Shown one piece after another: positions 11,765 to 21,614 of a DNA stretch of 64,000 bases. Position numbers and translations under genes: made by a program. This DNA comes from Monosporascus cannonballus. Lineage: Eukaryota; Ascomycota; Sordariomycetes; Xylariales. The stretch is taken from the NCBI GenBank assembly GCA_004154925.1, contig QJNS01000070.1, positions 1 through 64,000 on the forward strand. Direction: 5' to 3'. Each line of letters opens with the position of its first letter. Position 1 is the first letter of the stretch. The notes under the pieces were generated by a model. The model was not told where the DNA came from and searched no databases. It saw only the letters and a program-made list of their open reading frames with translations.

Positions 11765-12716
11765 GGGTCTAGGAATCCGGAGGAATCCTCCGGAAATATG
11801 GGGCCACCTAAGGTATACATCTATGGCCATTGTTATCTTTAATCACCTACGAAATTTCCTTTTATAAACATCGAATAATATGAGCTTCTATCTTGTTAAT
11901 TAGAATGCAAAGTAGATATAGGTTCAGCCTTATATTCCGGGCTGGGTCGAATACACAGAAAATCATTACACGAAATAATTTGCACGATAGATACTGTACT
12001 TGTTAGTTAGAATAAGTAACTTTTGTCGTTAGTTGGACATGTATTATTGTCACACTTACTAAGGATCAGGTGCACAGCTCTTGAGGGTATATTGACTTGT
12101 CTAAAGCTAGGAAGCGTTGATCCCACTTGTTGTGGGCGATCCACTGATATAGGGCTCCGGGAAGGAATAACAATCACCCGAAGACCCTTGCTAGGGGTGC
12201 CCTTTTCCGTGACAATTATCCAATTTTTATATTCCACCCGCTGCATACCGTAAAGGCTGCCCCCAGGTATTTCGTCCCAAGCCTATTTCCGTGGGCGTGT
12301 TACTACATTACGCATGCCCCAGGTCTCTTTATGATCCTACTCTAAGTGCCGGCTACAGCCAGGATTGAAAGTAATTCCACCATGATCATCTCGTGAACAG
12401 GCTATTGGAAACTCCCCGCGTGGACGGCCATCCCACAGATAATGTGTGATGTCCAGGTGGTCATACAAAGGGACGCTGTTAACGCATATATACAGAGTAT
12501 ATGTATGTATTAACACGCCCCATTGGCTAGAATTATGTGGGTGTAGATGTGTGGACCAAATAGGGGTCGATAACACACGGTCAATATGAGAGGTTATCGC
12601 GTCGTGTCGGACAGGTGCATCTGAACGCAAATATTCGATATAAGTATAGCCGGTGGTTCATTGACATTGGGCGACAGTGAAATGCTAACGGAGTTCCGAT
12701 CACACAGGTTGCGCGG
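11765..12716. other. Intergenic, AT-richer stretch without recognised gene
   Basis: The sequence from about 11830 to 12050 is noticeably AT-richer than its surroundings. Short frames at 12007-12253 (both strands) and 12337-12630 (-) have no recognisable domain. Nothing further is supported. Confidence 0.4.
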
Positions 12717-12932
12717 GTGGCAAGGATCGGTGTACTCGTGTCGAGGCTCGTTATGCGCAAACAGCTCCCAATCACCACCACAGACCCCAACAAGCTCCAG
12801 GAAGAGGCCAAGAATGCTGTGAAGCCGGAAATTGTCAATTACATTGCCAGAGGGGCCGGTGAGGGTGATTATGGATGCAATGTGCTAGCACTAGCCCTTG
12901 TAATGTACCTAGACTGCCGCAACTTCTTGTAA
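12717..12932 (+). pseudogene. Fragment resembling the N-terminus of an FMN-dependent alpha-hydroxy-acid dehydrogenase
   Basis: The frame reads QLPITTTDPNKLQEEAKNAV and then EIVNYIARGAGEGDYGCN before losing similarity and ending at 12932. This resembles the N-terminal part of the lactate-monooxygenase-like branch of the family (LP.LTT.P..LEE.A...L....F.Y..GGAGE..T...N). The catalytic (beta/alpha)8 barrel with its active-site His and Arg is absent downstream, so this is at most a remnant. A possible 3' splice acceptor (CACAG) precedes it at about 12708. No enzyme function is expected. Confidence 0.4.
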
Positions 12933-13420
12933 ATAAGCGAGACACAGAATTGGGGGTAAGCAAGACGATGACGGAATGCGACCTCCTGGATGGACTGATT
13001 CATATGTGCTACTGTCAGGGGATGCCGTTTCTTAACCTTGATTATCAAGTTTCACCGAAGATATCACTAAAAGATACATTAAAACTCTGATACAATACCA
13101 TTGCTCTGAAAATCTGGCCGTAAACGTCATAAGCGCTTCAATGTTCACAAGACGCTCGGTGTGTGAATAGTCTGTGGTCTTGCTAGTTCATTTCGGGGGC
13201 AGGCGCTGAATACCTTTCCCGGTTCCAATTGCTTTCCCTGAAATTAACAGTTTCACCTCTCCTGCACCTGCTTGATCATATCTGAAAAGGATTCTTGCCT
13301 CTACTTATTTACCGCGGAAAAATTTGGCACGAGTTCGTCCCCGGATTCCAACCCGAAACGGATCAAAAGAGCCGGAATATCCAACATCGATTCTATCGAG
13401 TTTTGCTGCTGCTGTAGTAT
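12933..13420. other. Between two gene fragments, nothing recognised
   Basis: Short frames only (12875-13090, 13272-13484); no domain, repeat or RNA gene recognised. The 13272-13420 part may be eroded upstream sequence of the trypsin-like fragment that follows. Confidence 0.35.
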
Positions 13421-13744
13421 GTGGGATACCCTATTGGATATTTCGAGGATCGAAAGGGCAAGGGGACACTTGGCTTGCACCTAAGACTAGAAGGTGACGA
13501 CTCTACTGTCTACGGTCTCACTTGTCGCCATGTCGTTCGTAACGATCGATTACCACACGAAATCTACAAGCTTTCGACCGAGGATAAACGGCATTACCAC
13601 CTACAGGCTGACGACATCAGCTTCGGCAAGTGTTTATATCTGCTTGAGCAATACCAGAAAAGCCTCGATAAGGTAATTGCTGAGCTACAGACCAAGCAGA
13701 CCCGCTGGGACCAATGGTATTCGATGGTAGAAGGGAAGGAGTAG
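13421..13744 (+). pseudogene. Truncated fungal trypsin-like domain protein
   Basis: The frame contains GKGTLGLHLRLEGDDSTVYG followed by LTCRHVVRND. A G-T-x-G-hydrophobic strand followed by TCRHVV is typical of fungal trypsin-fold proteins, in which the His would be the catalytic one. A helical charged stretch follows (LLEQYQKSLDKVIAELQ), and the frame stops with TAG at 13742. Homologs I recall are several hundred residues long and contain later Asp and Ser motifs; those are missing. It is probably a 5' fragment of a dead gene. The first residues (MGYPIGYFED) may continue an upstream exon. Confidence 0.45.
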
Positions 13745-13982
13745 GCTCTGGACAAAATATTTGGGACACGCTTTATGGTATCCAGTAATTAGAATATTCG
13801 AATTGAATAATACATGTCCGACCAACGATAAGAGTTAGTTATTCTAATTATAAAGATAAAAGCCCATATCGTTGGATTTTCGTAAAAAGGAATTTTCGTA
13901 ATTAAAATTAATAATAGCCATAGATGTGCCTATCCGGTTATCCGCAGTAAGCATTCCTTCTGTTCCCCCTTTCGAGTTTAAG

Positions 13983-14016
<34 letters not shown>

Positions 14017-14576
14017 AACGCTCAGCGAGCCTTAACCGCCTAACGATCTTCATACAGTGATTAAGCATCACCGAGATGAGTTCAACGTCGATTAATAAGG
14101 GATCGGTGTACACGTACGGCGCGAGAGACTTGGCCAAGCCGCCTTCTCATTAGAAACTATGAGATAATGACTAGAGGAGAGCTTCCTACCAAGTGAGACC
14201 GCCAAGACTGACCACCTGCCTGTAGAGGCTAACAAGACTTTAGCGACTGTAGAGAAAGGGGTCTATTTTTGAAGTAGCTGCCTCGTCGGTATACTCTCAT
14301 AAACTTTGGAAGACCCTTCGTAGGTGTCTAAGGTCTGGCTGGTAGTAAGAAGGCCATTCCGAATATCGGTGATTGCTCAAAAAGGTCTAAGAGGGACTGT
14401 ATGACTTGGGGATATGTACGAAAGTCATGCCTGCAATGTCAGTCGAGTGATCGAACATGCTTGGTATATTTTAATGACAGCTTGGTCTATCCATCCAAGC
14501 GGATCACGCCATGCCCTCAGGTTAGCTCTATCATGACACATCAAAAACACCACAAGCGCCCTACCACTCAAAGAGC
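13745..14576. other. Intergenic; 3' flank of the ankyrin gene
   Basis: The first half (13745-14018) is AT-rich and contains a 9-bp inverted pair, CCAACGATA / TATCGTTGG (about 13820-13828 and 13867-13875), and the homopolymer described separately. The rest is GC-balanced 3' flank of the minus-strand ankyrin gene. No gene is recognised. Confidence 0.4.
13983..14018. repeat. Homopolymer tract: ~27 T then 9 A
   Basis: A run of about 27 T is followed directly by 9 A. It could be the poly(A) scar of a minus-strand retro-insertion, or simple slippage; no insertion boundaries are visible. Assembly length may be inaccurate. Confidence 0.7.
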
Positions 14577-15384
14577 CTACCGACCCTTCTTGGCAGCTTT
14601 CGTCCGCTCAAACTCGGCCCTCTCCTCGTCATCGCTACCGCTGAACTCCGCGTCGTCGTCGTCCTCGCTGCCGGCATCCGGTCTAGCGTCTACAAAGGCG
14701 TTTTTACCCTTGTCCTTGTCCTGCTGCTTGGCCGGCTTAATCTCGTCGGCGTCGACGAAGTCGCCGGCATTAAGGGACGTGTACTCGTGCTTCTGGATAA
14801 GTTCGCGTAGGCCGCTGTTCCGGGGATCGACGAGCTGGTAGGGCGTCAGCTTCGCCTTGTTGCGCACGCGCGTGCTGGAGCCGGCCTCGAGCATCATCTC
14901 AACGAGGGCGTTGCCGAACTCGCGCTGCGCGGGGGGCTCGCTGTTGATCCAGCGGATGGCGCTGTGCAGGGGCGTGTCACCCTCGGCGCGGTTTATGGGG
15001 TCGCACTCGAAGTTGGGCTGGTCGAGGAGCATGTCGATGACCTCGTCTGTTTTTGTCATGACGGATTACGTTAGTCGGCTGGTCCTTAGAGCTTGCTTCG
15101 GGTTGAGAGGCTAGAGGTAGGGAGACTACGGACAATTCCCTCGTGCTGCTGCTTCGTGGTACAAGTGGTTGCCCATGACTGTGGTGGTGTTATTCAGGAG
15201 GTCGGATATTTCGTCGTCGCTCTTGCAGTTGGAGATGATCTCTGAGAGCAGGTCGACGTTGTTCCTGCGGCAGGCTTCGATGAGCTGCTCTTTGACGGAG
15301 GCACCCTATGCGGTGTCAAATCTGACTGGGATCATAGCATGGCTATAGGGAGGAGCGAACCTCATGCTCGTGATCGTCCGCCAT
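14577..15384 (-). CDS. Small ankyrin-repeat protein (yeast YCR051W type)
   Basis: Three exons on the minus strand: 15384-15361 (MADDHEHE), 15305-15134 and 15046-14577. Both introns are GT-AG, of 55 and 87 bp. The joined protein is 221 residues, close to the ~222 of the yeast homolog. Ankyrin-type repeats lie at about residues 14-130, with motifs NHLYHEAAARGNYEVIDMLL (restored exactly across intron 2) and DTPLHSAIRWIN, then VRNKAKLTPYQLVDP. The C-terminal third is an acidic and lysine-rich tail (SEDDDDAEFSGSDDEE ... KKGR). The family has no known catalytic activity; the yeast protein is reported in cytoplasm and nucleus. It is divergent from RPC11, with about 615 bp between the starts. Confidence 0.9.
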
Positions 15385-15998
15385 ATTAAATCCCGGCCGA
15401 GGGGACAGAACAGTATTGGGCAAGAGCAGTTGGTGATGCTGAGACTGAGGTAACTGGGTATCTCGCTTTGTTCTCCTCCAATAGACACCAAAACGCAAGA
15501 AGTATAATTTGAGAGTGTCAAGAATGCGATAGCCAGTTCAACGGACCAAGCGGGTCGAAACAGGATTACGCGTATTCGTCGAGTCGCCTTTGTTGGATAC
15601 GGAGGTGGCTATGAGGTTGAATAGGAGTTTTGGTTAAGGTACTTAGGTAACTGTCGGCGCTTGGGACTCACCAAGCGTGGGGCTTAGCAGTGCGGCTGTC
15701 CGAGGGGCATGCGACACGGCGCATAGTTTTAGCGGATCCCGGCGGGGTTTTTACCTAGGTACCTAAGTACCTACCCAGCTACAACAGGTACCAAGGTACT
15801 TCTGAGGTTCTTGAGCCGGAAGCACTGAGGGGCCCGCTTCCTGGTCTTGGTACGCACCGATGCCAAGGGAGTTCCACTAAAATTTCGAAGTCTTTCAATG
15901 CCGCTTCTTTCCATCGCAAACAGTACAACACCTACGGGTGACATAAGTATTATAAATACGCAGAACGACGTGGTCTACGAGGATAGAATCAAGTCAAG
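15385..15998. promoter_or_regulatory. Shared divergent promoter region of the ankyrin gene and RPC11
   Basis: The 614 bp between two outward-facing starts must carry both promoters. It contains GGTACC/GGTACTT-type motifs (listed separately). No canonical TATA box is evident. The functional assignment rests on gene arrangement. Confidence 0.45.
15636..15800. repeat. Cluster of GGTACC / AGGTACTT-type short motifs
   Basis: AAGGTACTTAGGTAACT occurs at 15636-15652, then TACCTAGGTACCTAAGTACC at 15752-15771 and AGGTACCAAGGTACTT at 15786-15801. The unit is a near-palindrome of TACCTAGGTA. Such motifs are seen in promoters and intergenic DNA of many ascomycetes. Here they lie between divergent housekeeping genes. 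Function is not known. Confidence 0.6.
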
Positions 15999-16449
15999 AT
16001 GCTTCTCTGTGCGCTACCCCCAATCGCCTGCCCTCTGAGCGTTCCCGCTGACCACCTGAGATCCAGTCTGTCCCCACTGTAGCAACATCCTGACGGTGTC
16101 GCCTTCGCCCGACACCGGCCGCAACCGCCTCGAATGCCGCACCTGCCCGTACCAGTGTGCCATCGAAGCGCCCCTGTTCTCGCGACGAACGTTCAAGAAG
16201 AAGGAGCGCGAGGACGTCTTGGGGGGACCAGGCGCCTGGGACAACGCCGACAAGACACGGGTCCAGTGCCCCGCTGGTGGCTGCAACGGCAATGAAGCGG
16301 CCTTTTACCAGATCCAGATACGCAGCGCCGACGAGCCCATGACCAGCTTCTTCAAGGTAGGCTTCCAGCCTGCCAAGTATGTATATCGTGCTTGCTGCTG
16401 ACTTCTGGCGTAGTGCATGAGTTGCGGTCACAGGTGGAGAGAGAACTGA
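15999..16449 (+). CDS. RPC11: RNA polymerase III subunit C11 (Rpc11)
   Basis: Three exons: a 10-nt first exon (15999-16008), 16067-16356 and 16414-16449, with GT-AG introns of 58 and 57 bp, giving 111 residues (family about 110). The N-terminal zinc ribbon begins MLLFCPHCSNILTV, completed only by the first splice, with a second Cys pair in CRTCPY. The linker has the family signature FKKKEREDVLGGPGAWDN. The C-terminal TFIIS-like ribbon has CPAGGC, the acidic hairpin RSADEPMT and CMSCGHRW across intron 2. Rpc11 provides RNA cleavage, termination and reinitiation for Pol III in the nucleus. The gene is convergent with MED31, whose stop lies 252 bp away. Confidence 0.95.
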
Positions 16450-16700
16450 TGGAGTGGATGGACGGTTCGTTGCAAGCCAGTCGCATGGTATGGCGTTAGA
16501 CCGCATGGAATGGAGGTCAGGAAGGCGTTGAGGCAGATGCATTTGCTCTAGGTTATGTGTTGCTCCTTCAAGACTCTCTTAGGTCCGAGATGTTCTTTTA
16601 ATTCTACAATGATGCCCCCATTCGCTGTATTCGCATCATTCTCTTTCGTGGTGGTCTCGTATCGCGCATTTCTCCGTTGTTGTAAGCCGTGTCTAGACAT

Positions 16701-17171
16701 TCAATCCTCTTTGTGCCAGTCGACCGAGGCCTTAACGCCCTCGGTAACTAGAAGCTGCACTAGCTCAGGACTGATGATATCCTGTCGGAACTTCTCCTGT
16801 TGGAGGAGCTCAAGGTGCTTCAGTGTCGGGCCGGGGTACGTCAGGTACTTGAGATAAGGTGGTCGCTTCCAATATTGAAGGTAGTCGAGGTAGGCGACAA
16901 ATGCTGGTTCGTACAACAGCTTTTGCGATGCGAGATGGTTGAGGTAATACGGGTTCGCGAGAGCCTGCACAAACTATGGTGATGTCAGCGTATTCGAGAC
17001 GCCGAGAGCGTGCGAGTTCAGGCTCGAGGATAAATAAAGGCCACGGCGCATTACCTCCAACTCTAGCTCAAAACGCGAGTATCCTCCATACTTAGGTTCA
17101 TTTTCTGTTGGCTGGGAAGGAGGGGAAGTGTCCATTTGGACATCATTAAGCGGGCCCGTGTAATCCATCAT
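16701..17171 (-). CDS. MED31: Mediator complex subunit 31 (Soh1)
   Basis: Two exons on the minus strand, 17171-17055 and 16973-16701, with an 81-bp phase-0 GT-AG intron; 129 residues, as usual for this family. The N-terminal ~30 residues are flexible (TSPPSQPTENEPKYGG). The conserved SOH1 domain then runs RFELELE / FVQALANPYYLNHLA (joined by the splice), YLDYLQYWKRPPYLKYLTYP and LLQQEKFRQD. MED31 sits in the Mediator middle module with MED7 and supports RNA polymerase II transcription. The start at 17171 gives two consecutive Met codons; the second is equally possible. Confidence 0.95.
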
Positions 17172-18854
17172 GGATCAAACGACCTGCTTTGGGGTGTCTG
17201 TAGAGTCCGACACGAGAAACAGGAAAGGGAATTATGAAGTTTAATACTCGGTTTCTATTGGTTGACTTAGGGAGAAGATAAAGGCGTTGAAGAAAGATGG
17301 GGCATGAAGTTAAGCATCATAGCAACCCAGACAGCCAGAATTGATAATCCGGCTTATTTCATATGCGATGCCTTTATATGCAGTAGTACTGTCATATTCG
17401 ATAAACACCTTTCTAAATATTCAATCTTCTCCATTTTAAACTACGGAGTACACGCAAGCATGGTATATTGAAGCCATACCCCATCCATTACCTGGAATTC
17501 AGAAACGGTAACCCCATATAGTACAGCAAAATATACCCGGTCATAAGCGCTTTGAATTAGAGTAGCGTGACAGGGTTGTCATCCCCTGTAAAGCACTGCG
17601 ACTAGAGCCAACATGCACCAAGCGAAATACTGTTACCTACATATTTTTGGCGGATTGGCTCGTGACGCCGAAGTGGCCGTCTCGGCAGCAACTCACGTCA
17701 CTCATTGAGACAGGTGTATGGAACCTGTTGCCGCGCGGTAGAGTCTGCCGCGGATTCTGAAATGTGGTTGCCGCCGTCATCAAGGCCCAAGAAAGCCTAG
17801 CACCAGCGGGCCATGTGGGTATCTGCTAAGTGGTTCACCTGTTAACAGATGGTTGCAATATCCCACGCATGAATCGTATGGAGGATGCTCCACTTCAGGC
17901 TGCCCACCTTCGCTTCGCTATCAGCCGTGGTAATAAATAGGTACGTACCAGCTGGACGAGAAACAGCAGGAAGGCGAGGCTTCGTTGCTAGTGGTCATTT
18001 GCTACACCAATCGGTAAACTGCTTCTTTAGGTCATTCAGGAACTACGAACACTTCGACTGAGGCCCAAGTTGCCGTATGCTCCCGCCAGTCTGCATCTTC
18101 GACTTGATCGTCGGCTTCAACATACGTCCATGTTATAACCGGGGCGGCTTGTTACTAACAGCTTCACCCGGCGGCAGCCCAGTCTAGCTATGTTGGCCTG
18201 GGATCATAAAGTTCGTCTGCGCCATGAAACGTAAGTTATCGCCAACACACCAATACCCAGCCATGCTGATTGGCACGATCTATACGCAGCCGACCTTCAA
18301 ATGTGTTGAACCTAGCAGCGCCATGGCTTAGTTAGCTAACCGACTAGTGGAAATAGTTTCGGCCACTCGGGTATTCTTATCTCTTGGCTACCACTGTTTT
18401 TATCTGTATTTAAGGAGGGTTCACCACCTTCACCTTCTATGGAAGACCTTCTAGAGGTCAGGCAACCTGTTAATACACATTTCTTCAGTTATATGCTTCT
18501 GTGTGTGATGTCAGGGTCTCACAAAATGGCCGACTCTAATCACCAACTTTCCAGTGTGAGCGATACACCAGCCTCATCAGAGATAATGCCCCTAACTCTG
18601 AGCTTATCGCTAGGGTGTCATAGTCAGGGAAGCCATATATAAGGTCATCCCAAACCGCACAATAGCGACATCAAATAGTGCCCAATACACATGACATATA
18701 AGCAGTACGAGAACCGCCGGTCACAGATTCTTCTGTTTCCTCTATAAGTTTAACTGGCTTATATTCAAGCGTTTGAAGCTTGCCCCTTCTCTTGACAGAG
18801 ATTATTTGAGGATTCAGCCCAGCCCTATCACAATTCAAAACTTTCTTCGCCGAC
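17172..18854. other. Intergenic, with a possible minus-strand coding trace
   Basis: About 1.7 kb with no confident gene. On the minus strand near 18045-18150 a stretch reads VITWTYVEADDQVED and TATWASVEVFVVPE before a stop, coding-like in composition but bounded upstream by stops and not assignable to a family. A plus-strand frame at 18439-18642 has no recognisable features. The upstream part should include the MED31 promoter. Confidence 0.35.
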
Positions 18855-19473
18855 ATGCCTTCTGACAAGGACCGTCTTTACATCGCATTATATGCACGAG
18901 AAGGGGCACCCAGAATGCAAGGTCTTGAAGATACGTAAGCGCTGCGTGCTCATTGCGTCGGCTCACGTGAGACAGACTTGTTGATTCAGGACTAGATATC
19001 ACTGGGCTTTTATTGTCGGCCCTAAAGTCGGGCCTAAGGGAGAGGGTCAAGGCATGCGTTTTCACGCCGGAGAGAAGATAACATTTGTCGGCCAACCTCC
19101 TAGGGCCCAGTCGCAATGGGTGTACGATACAAGCCCTATCCCGCTCCACGCAACATCCATGCTCTTGGTCCGTGTGGCCGTTGGCAAAGTCAAAGACATG
19201 AGATGACTTCGGGCGATCTTCGACAACACTCCGGTCCGGCCTGGGGTCCCGGGCTGGAACTGCGTCGGGTGGATAAAGGAGGCACTAGAGACGGCCCTAC
19301 GGGATGGGCGGGCACTGGGTACAGCGGCTAATAATTGGGGCTCGGTACGGGACACCGCAATGTGGTATGTCGCGAAAAAGAAAGCCGAACACCGCTTCGA
19401 TGGGCGCGTCCAATATGATTCACGCAAAGCAGCAACTTGGGACATGCTTGAGCGCAAAGAGTTGATCCCCTAG
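18855..19473 (+). pseudogene. DUF6914-type fungal protein gene with one nonsense mutation
   Basis: Exon 1 (18855-18934, MPSDKDRLYIALYAREGAP) joins exon 2 (18990-19473) through a 55-bp GT-AG intron. The protein then reads TRYHWAFIVGPKVGPKG, MLLVRVAVGKVKD, NCVGWIKEALETALRDGRAL and MLERKELIP to the stop at 19471. This order fits a widespread family of small fungal proteins (HWALIVGPK ... MLLVRV.I.KV ... NC..W...AL; label DUF6914 from memory). A single in-frame TGA at 19204-19206 interrupts it after KVKDMR. Arg would be expected there, so a CGA-to-TGA (C-to-T) change is the simplest explanation. All other codons are open. The stop codon is 40 bp from that of the convergent APH gene. Confidence 0.65.
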
Positions 19474-19513
19474 TAGTATAAACCAACGATGTAGCTTGTG
19501 CAAAGAGAAAGGC

Positions 19514-20353
19514 TTAGATGTCCCCAAAGTACTTCCGTCGAATACTGTCCATCCTTAACTCGTATGGCATTGGGGTCAGGAACCTGTCCACCTCCTGCTG
19601 CCAGAATTGATTTTGTGGATTAACGTTCCAGGCACAAACATATTCCCAATAAGGAGGGAACCATCCTGCGGTCTCCCAGTCAATGATCCCAACCACCTCG
19701 TCCCCCTGCACTAGGACGTTCAAGCTACTTAGGTCGCCATGCATTAGCACCGGTTTGGGAAACGATTGTTTGTGGAAGGCGAAGAGCTCTTGAAGGTCCT
19801 CAGGAACGTCTTCGTAGTGAGTCTCCAAGTCGATCCCGTCTCGAAGTTGCTTATGGAATTCATCTGCCGAGGCAAATGGGCCCCAGTTCTCTTTCCTGGG
19901 CAACCGAGAGTCGTAGATAGGACCGCCGACAATATTCGAGACGCCGACTCCTTCGGGAGGTTCAAGAGCACGGAGTTGTTGAACCATGCTCTTCAACTGA
20001 TGGAGAATCTTTCTTTTGGACTCCTCCGACCGCTTTACCCATCCGAATGCCGCTATATCACCAGGCATTTTCTGCATGACAATGTATGAGCGTCCCTCGT
20101 GTGTGAAAGCGCAGTATATCTTTGGGACAGGGATAGAAGTATGGCGTTCCACATATTGCATTGTATGTGCCTCAGCCAATCCGGTGAAATGGCTTGTCTT
20201 AATGCAAAACTTAGATATAATGAGTACCCCTGCTGGATGGCTCCATAGCCGGCCTAGGTATTTATGGGTCAAGATATTGATAGCGACAATCGTGAGGATC
20301 CGAGCCCATAATGCATCATTGATCGCCTTGGATTCCATTGAGCTGAGATGCAT
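19514..20353 (-). CDS. Aminoglycoside phosphotransferase (APH)-family kinase-like protein
   Basis: A single 279-codon frame. The APH/choline-kinase fold is recognisable: CIKT near residue 50 (the ATP-binding lysine position), EAHTMQYVERHTSIPVPKIY, SYIVMQKMPGD in the hinge region, the catalytic Brenner motif HGDLSSLNVLV near residue 204, and the metal-binding GIIDWETAGWFPPYWEY near residue 222. This is the fungal clade of APH-like proteins, mostly of unknown small-molecule substrate, and not evidence of drug resistance. The C-terminus (IRRKYFGDI) is normal for the family. The first ~35 residues are less typical, so the true start may differ. It is the last apparently intact gene before the AT-rich block. 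Confidence 0.85.
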   Translation of the reverse strand: MHLSSMESKAINDALWARILTIVAINILTHKYLGRLWSHPAGVLIISKFCIKTSHFTGLAEAHTMQYVERHTSIPVPKIYCAFTHEGRSYIVMQKMPGDIAAFGWVKRSEESKRKILHQLKSMVQQLRALEPPEGVGVSNIVGGPIYDSRLPRKENWGPFASADEFHKQLRDGIDLETHYEDVPEDLQELFAFHKQSFPKPVLMHGDLSSLNVLVQGDEVVGIIDWETAGWFPPYWEYVCAWNVNPQNQFWQQEVDRFLTPMPYELRMDSIRRKYFGDI

Positions 20354-20510
20354 ATGCAGCAGTGCATTAGAGGCACAAGAATTGAGCTCTGAACCACTTC
20401 AGCTGATGACTGGTCGAATAAGAGTACAGTGGTTGATATGATGACACTGGCAAGACGGAGATGGCGCATATACTGATCTCTAATGGGAGTCTCATCGACA
20501 TTGGGGGGTG

Positions 20511-20534
20511 TCCAAACCCCAATTGGGGTTTGGA
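20511..20534. repeat. Perfect 24-bp palindrome
   Basis: TCCAAACCCCAA (20511-20522) is followed immediately by its exact reverse complement (to 20534), with no spacer. It lies about 55-60 bp before composition collapses to AT-rich. Function is unknown. Confidence 0.75.
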
Positions 20535-20536
20535 AT

Positions 20537-20585
20537 TGCTGACCTTTTGGTATTGTGGTTAGCGTCGCACCCTCGCTACCTCACA
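20537..20585 (+). other. tRNA-5'-half-like sequence (A-box-like) at the isochore edge
   Basis: TTGGTATTGTGGTTAGCGTC (from about 20547) resembles the D-arm/A-box region of a eukaryotic tRNA such as tRNA-Asp or tRNA-Glu. The following bases do not form a convincing anticodon and T arm, and no B box (GGTTCRANNC) follows. It may be a truncated tRNA or a tRNA-derived SINE head. Weak call. Confidence 0.2.
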
Positions 20586-21237
20586 CATACAATAAATAAA
20601 ACTTCATTTATTTACGAAAACGGACGAATTATTAAAAAAATGAAAGAATTTTCAATATAAATTCAAAAATACTAAAAACTTATTTCGATAGATATCAGTA
20701 ATATCTTTAAACATAATATTGCTTTAAAAATATCTTAACTTCGTTTTAATAATTTACGGATTAATTAAAAAGTCAAACGCTGTTTTAAAATGACAAAATA
20801 CATAAAAGAGTTTTTAGAAACTTTACTATATAATTAAGGAAATATAGATTTTAAATTAAATTATTACGATATTCCTGAAATATAGAAAATTTAAAAGTTT
20901 ATTTAAAGATAAAAAAAATATAAATTACTATTATACAGTTAATAAAAATATCGGATACCTATTAAAAAGATATCATTATAAATTCTATAAAACCTATTAT
21001 ATAAATACGAAAAAATTAAGAACGTTTTGGGAAAACATATAATTAAACTTGAAAAAAAAGTTCAATTTTTCGAATTCCAAGCGGATTACCTAATCTTAAT
21101 AGTACTTAAATTTAAGAATAATATGTAAAAATTCAACTGAAACGAAAATCCTATTTTCGATATATAATTAATTATAAGCAATTAACTAATAACACTATCA
21201 AAAGTAAATACTCTTTAACTTTTATAAACATCTTAAA

Positions 21238-21614
21238 TGTTACAACCTGATAAGTTCCGGCCTCAAGAAACGGTCAAACGAGAATAACACGGACCACCTT
21301 TCGAGTCTCGTAACGAGTGATTATTGCCAAGTCAATGATCATCAGTAATCAATAATGATTCTAAGTGATCGTAATTATTACTGGATACGTAATTACAAAT
21401 AATTAAACTAAAAATAAGCAAAATATATATATTCATTATTTTTAAAAATTTAGATGACATTAGTTTATAACATAATTTCGTTATTTTAAATGTTTTTAGT
21501 AATATATAATATAATATGTTATTATATTTATTAGTTAAATTCTTACGATAGTTTTATTAATATAAATCTGTACGACTTAAGTTTAATAATTAATTAAATC
21601 GCCTAACCGTTATA
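21238..21614 (+). repeat. 5' LTR of element A1
   Basis: 377 bp, aligning by eye with 30547-30926 and 44265-44646. Its outer (left) ~150 bp is less mutated than its inner part. It contains family features GGCCTCAAGAAACGGTCAA and AACACGGACCACC. Confidence 0.7.

Noticed and set aside
14401..14841. 146-codon plus-strand open frame
   Set aside because: Antisense shadow of the ankyrin gene's acidic tail (Ser/Ala/Leu-rich translation of Asp/Glu codons).
15994..16542. 182-codon minus-strand open frame
   Set aside because: It is antisense to RPC11, whose exons, splice sites and zinc-ribbon motifs explain the sequence.
18045..18150. Coding-like minus-strand stretch (VITWTYVEADDQVED)
   Set aside because: Bounded by stops upstream, no splice arrangement found and no family recognised; noted only in the intergenic entry.
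19062..19457. 131-codon minus-strand open frame
   Set aside because: Antisense to the DUF6914-like pseudogene, which has the recognisable motifs.
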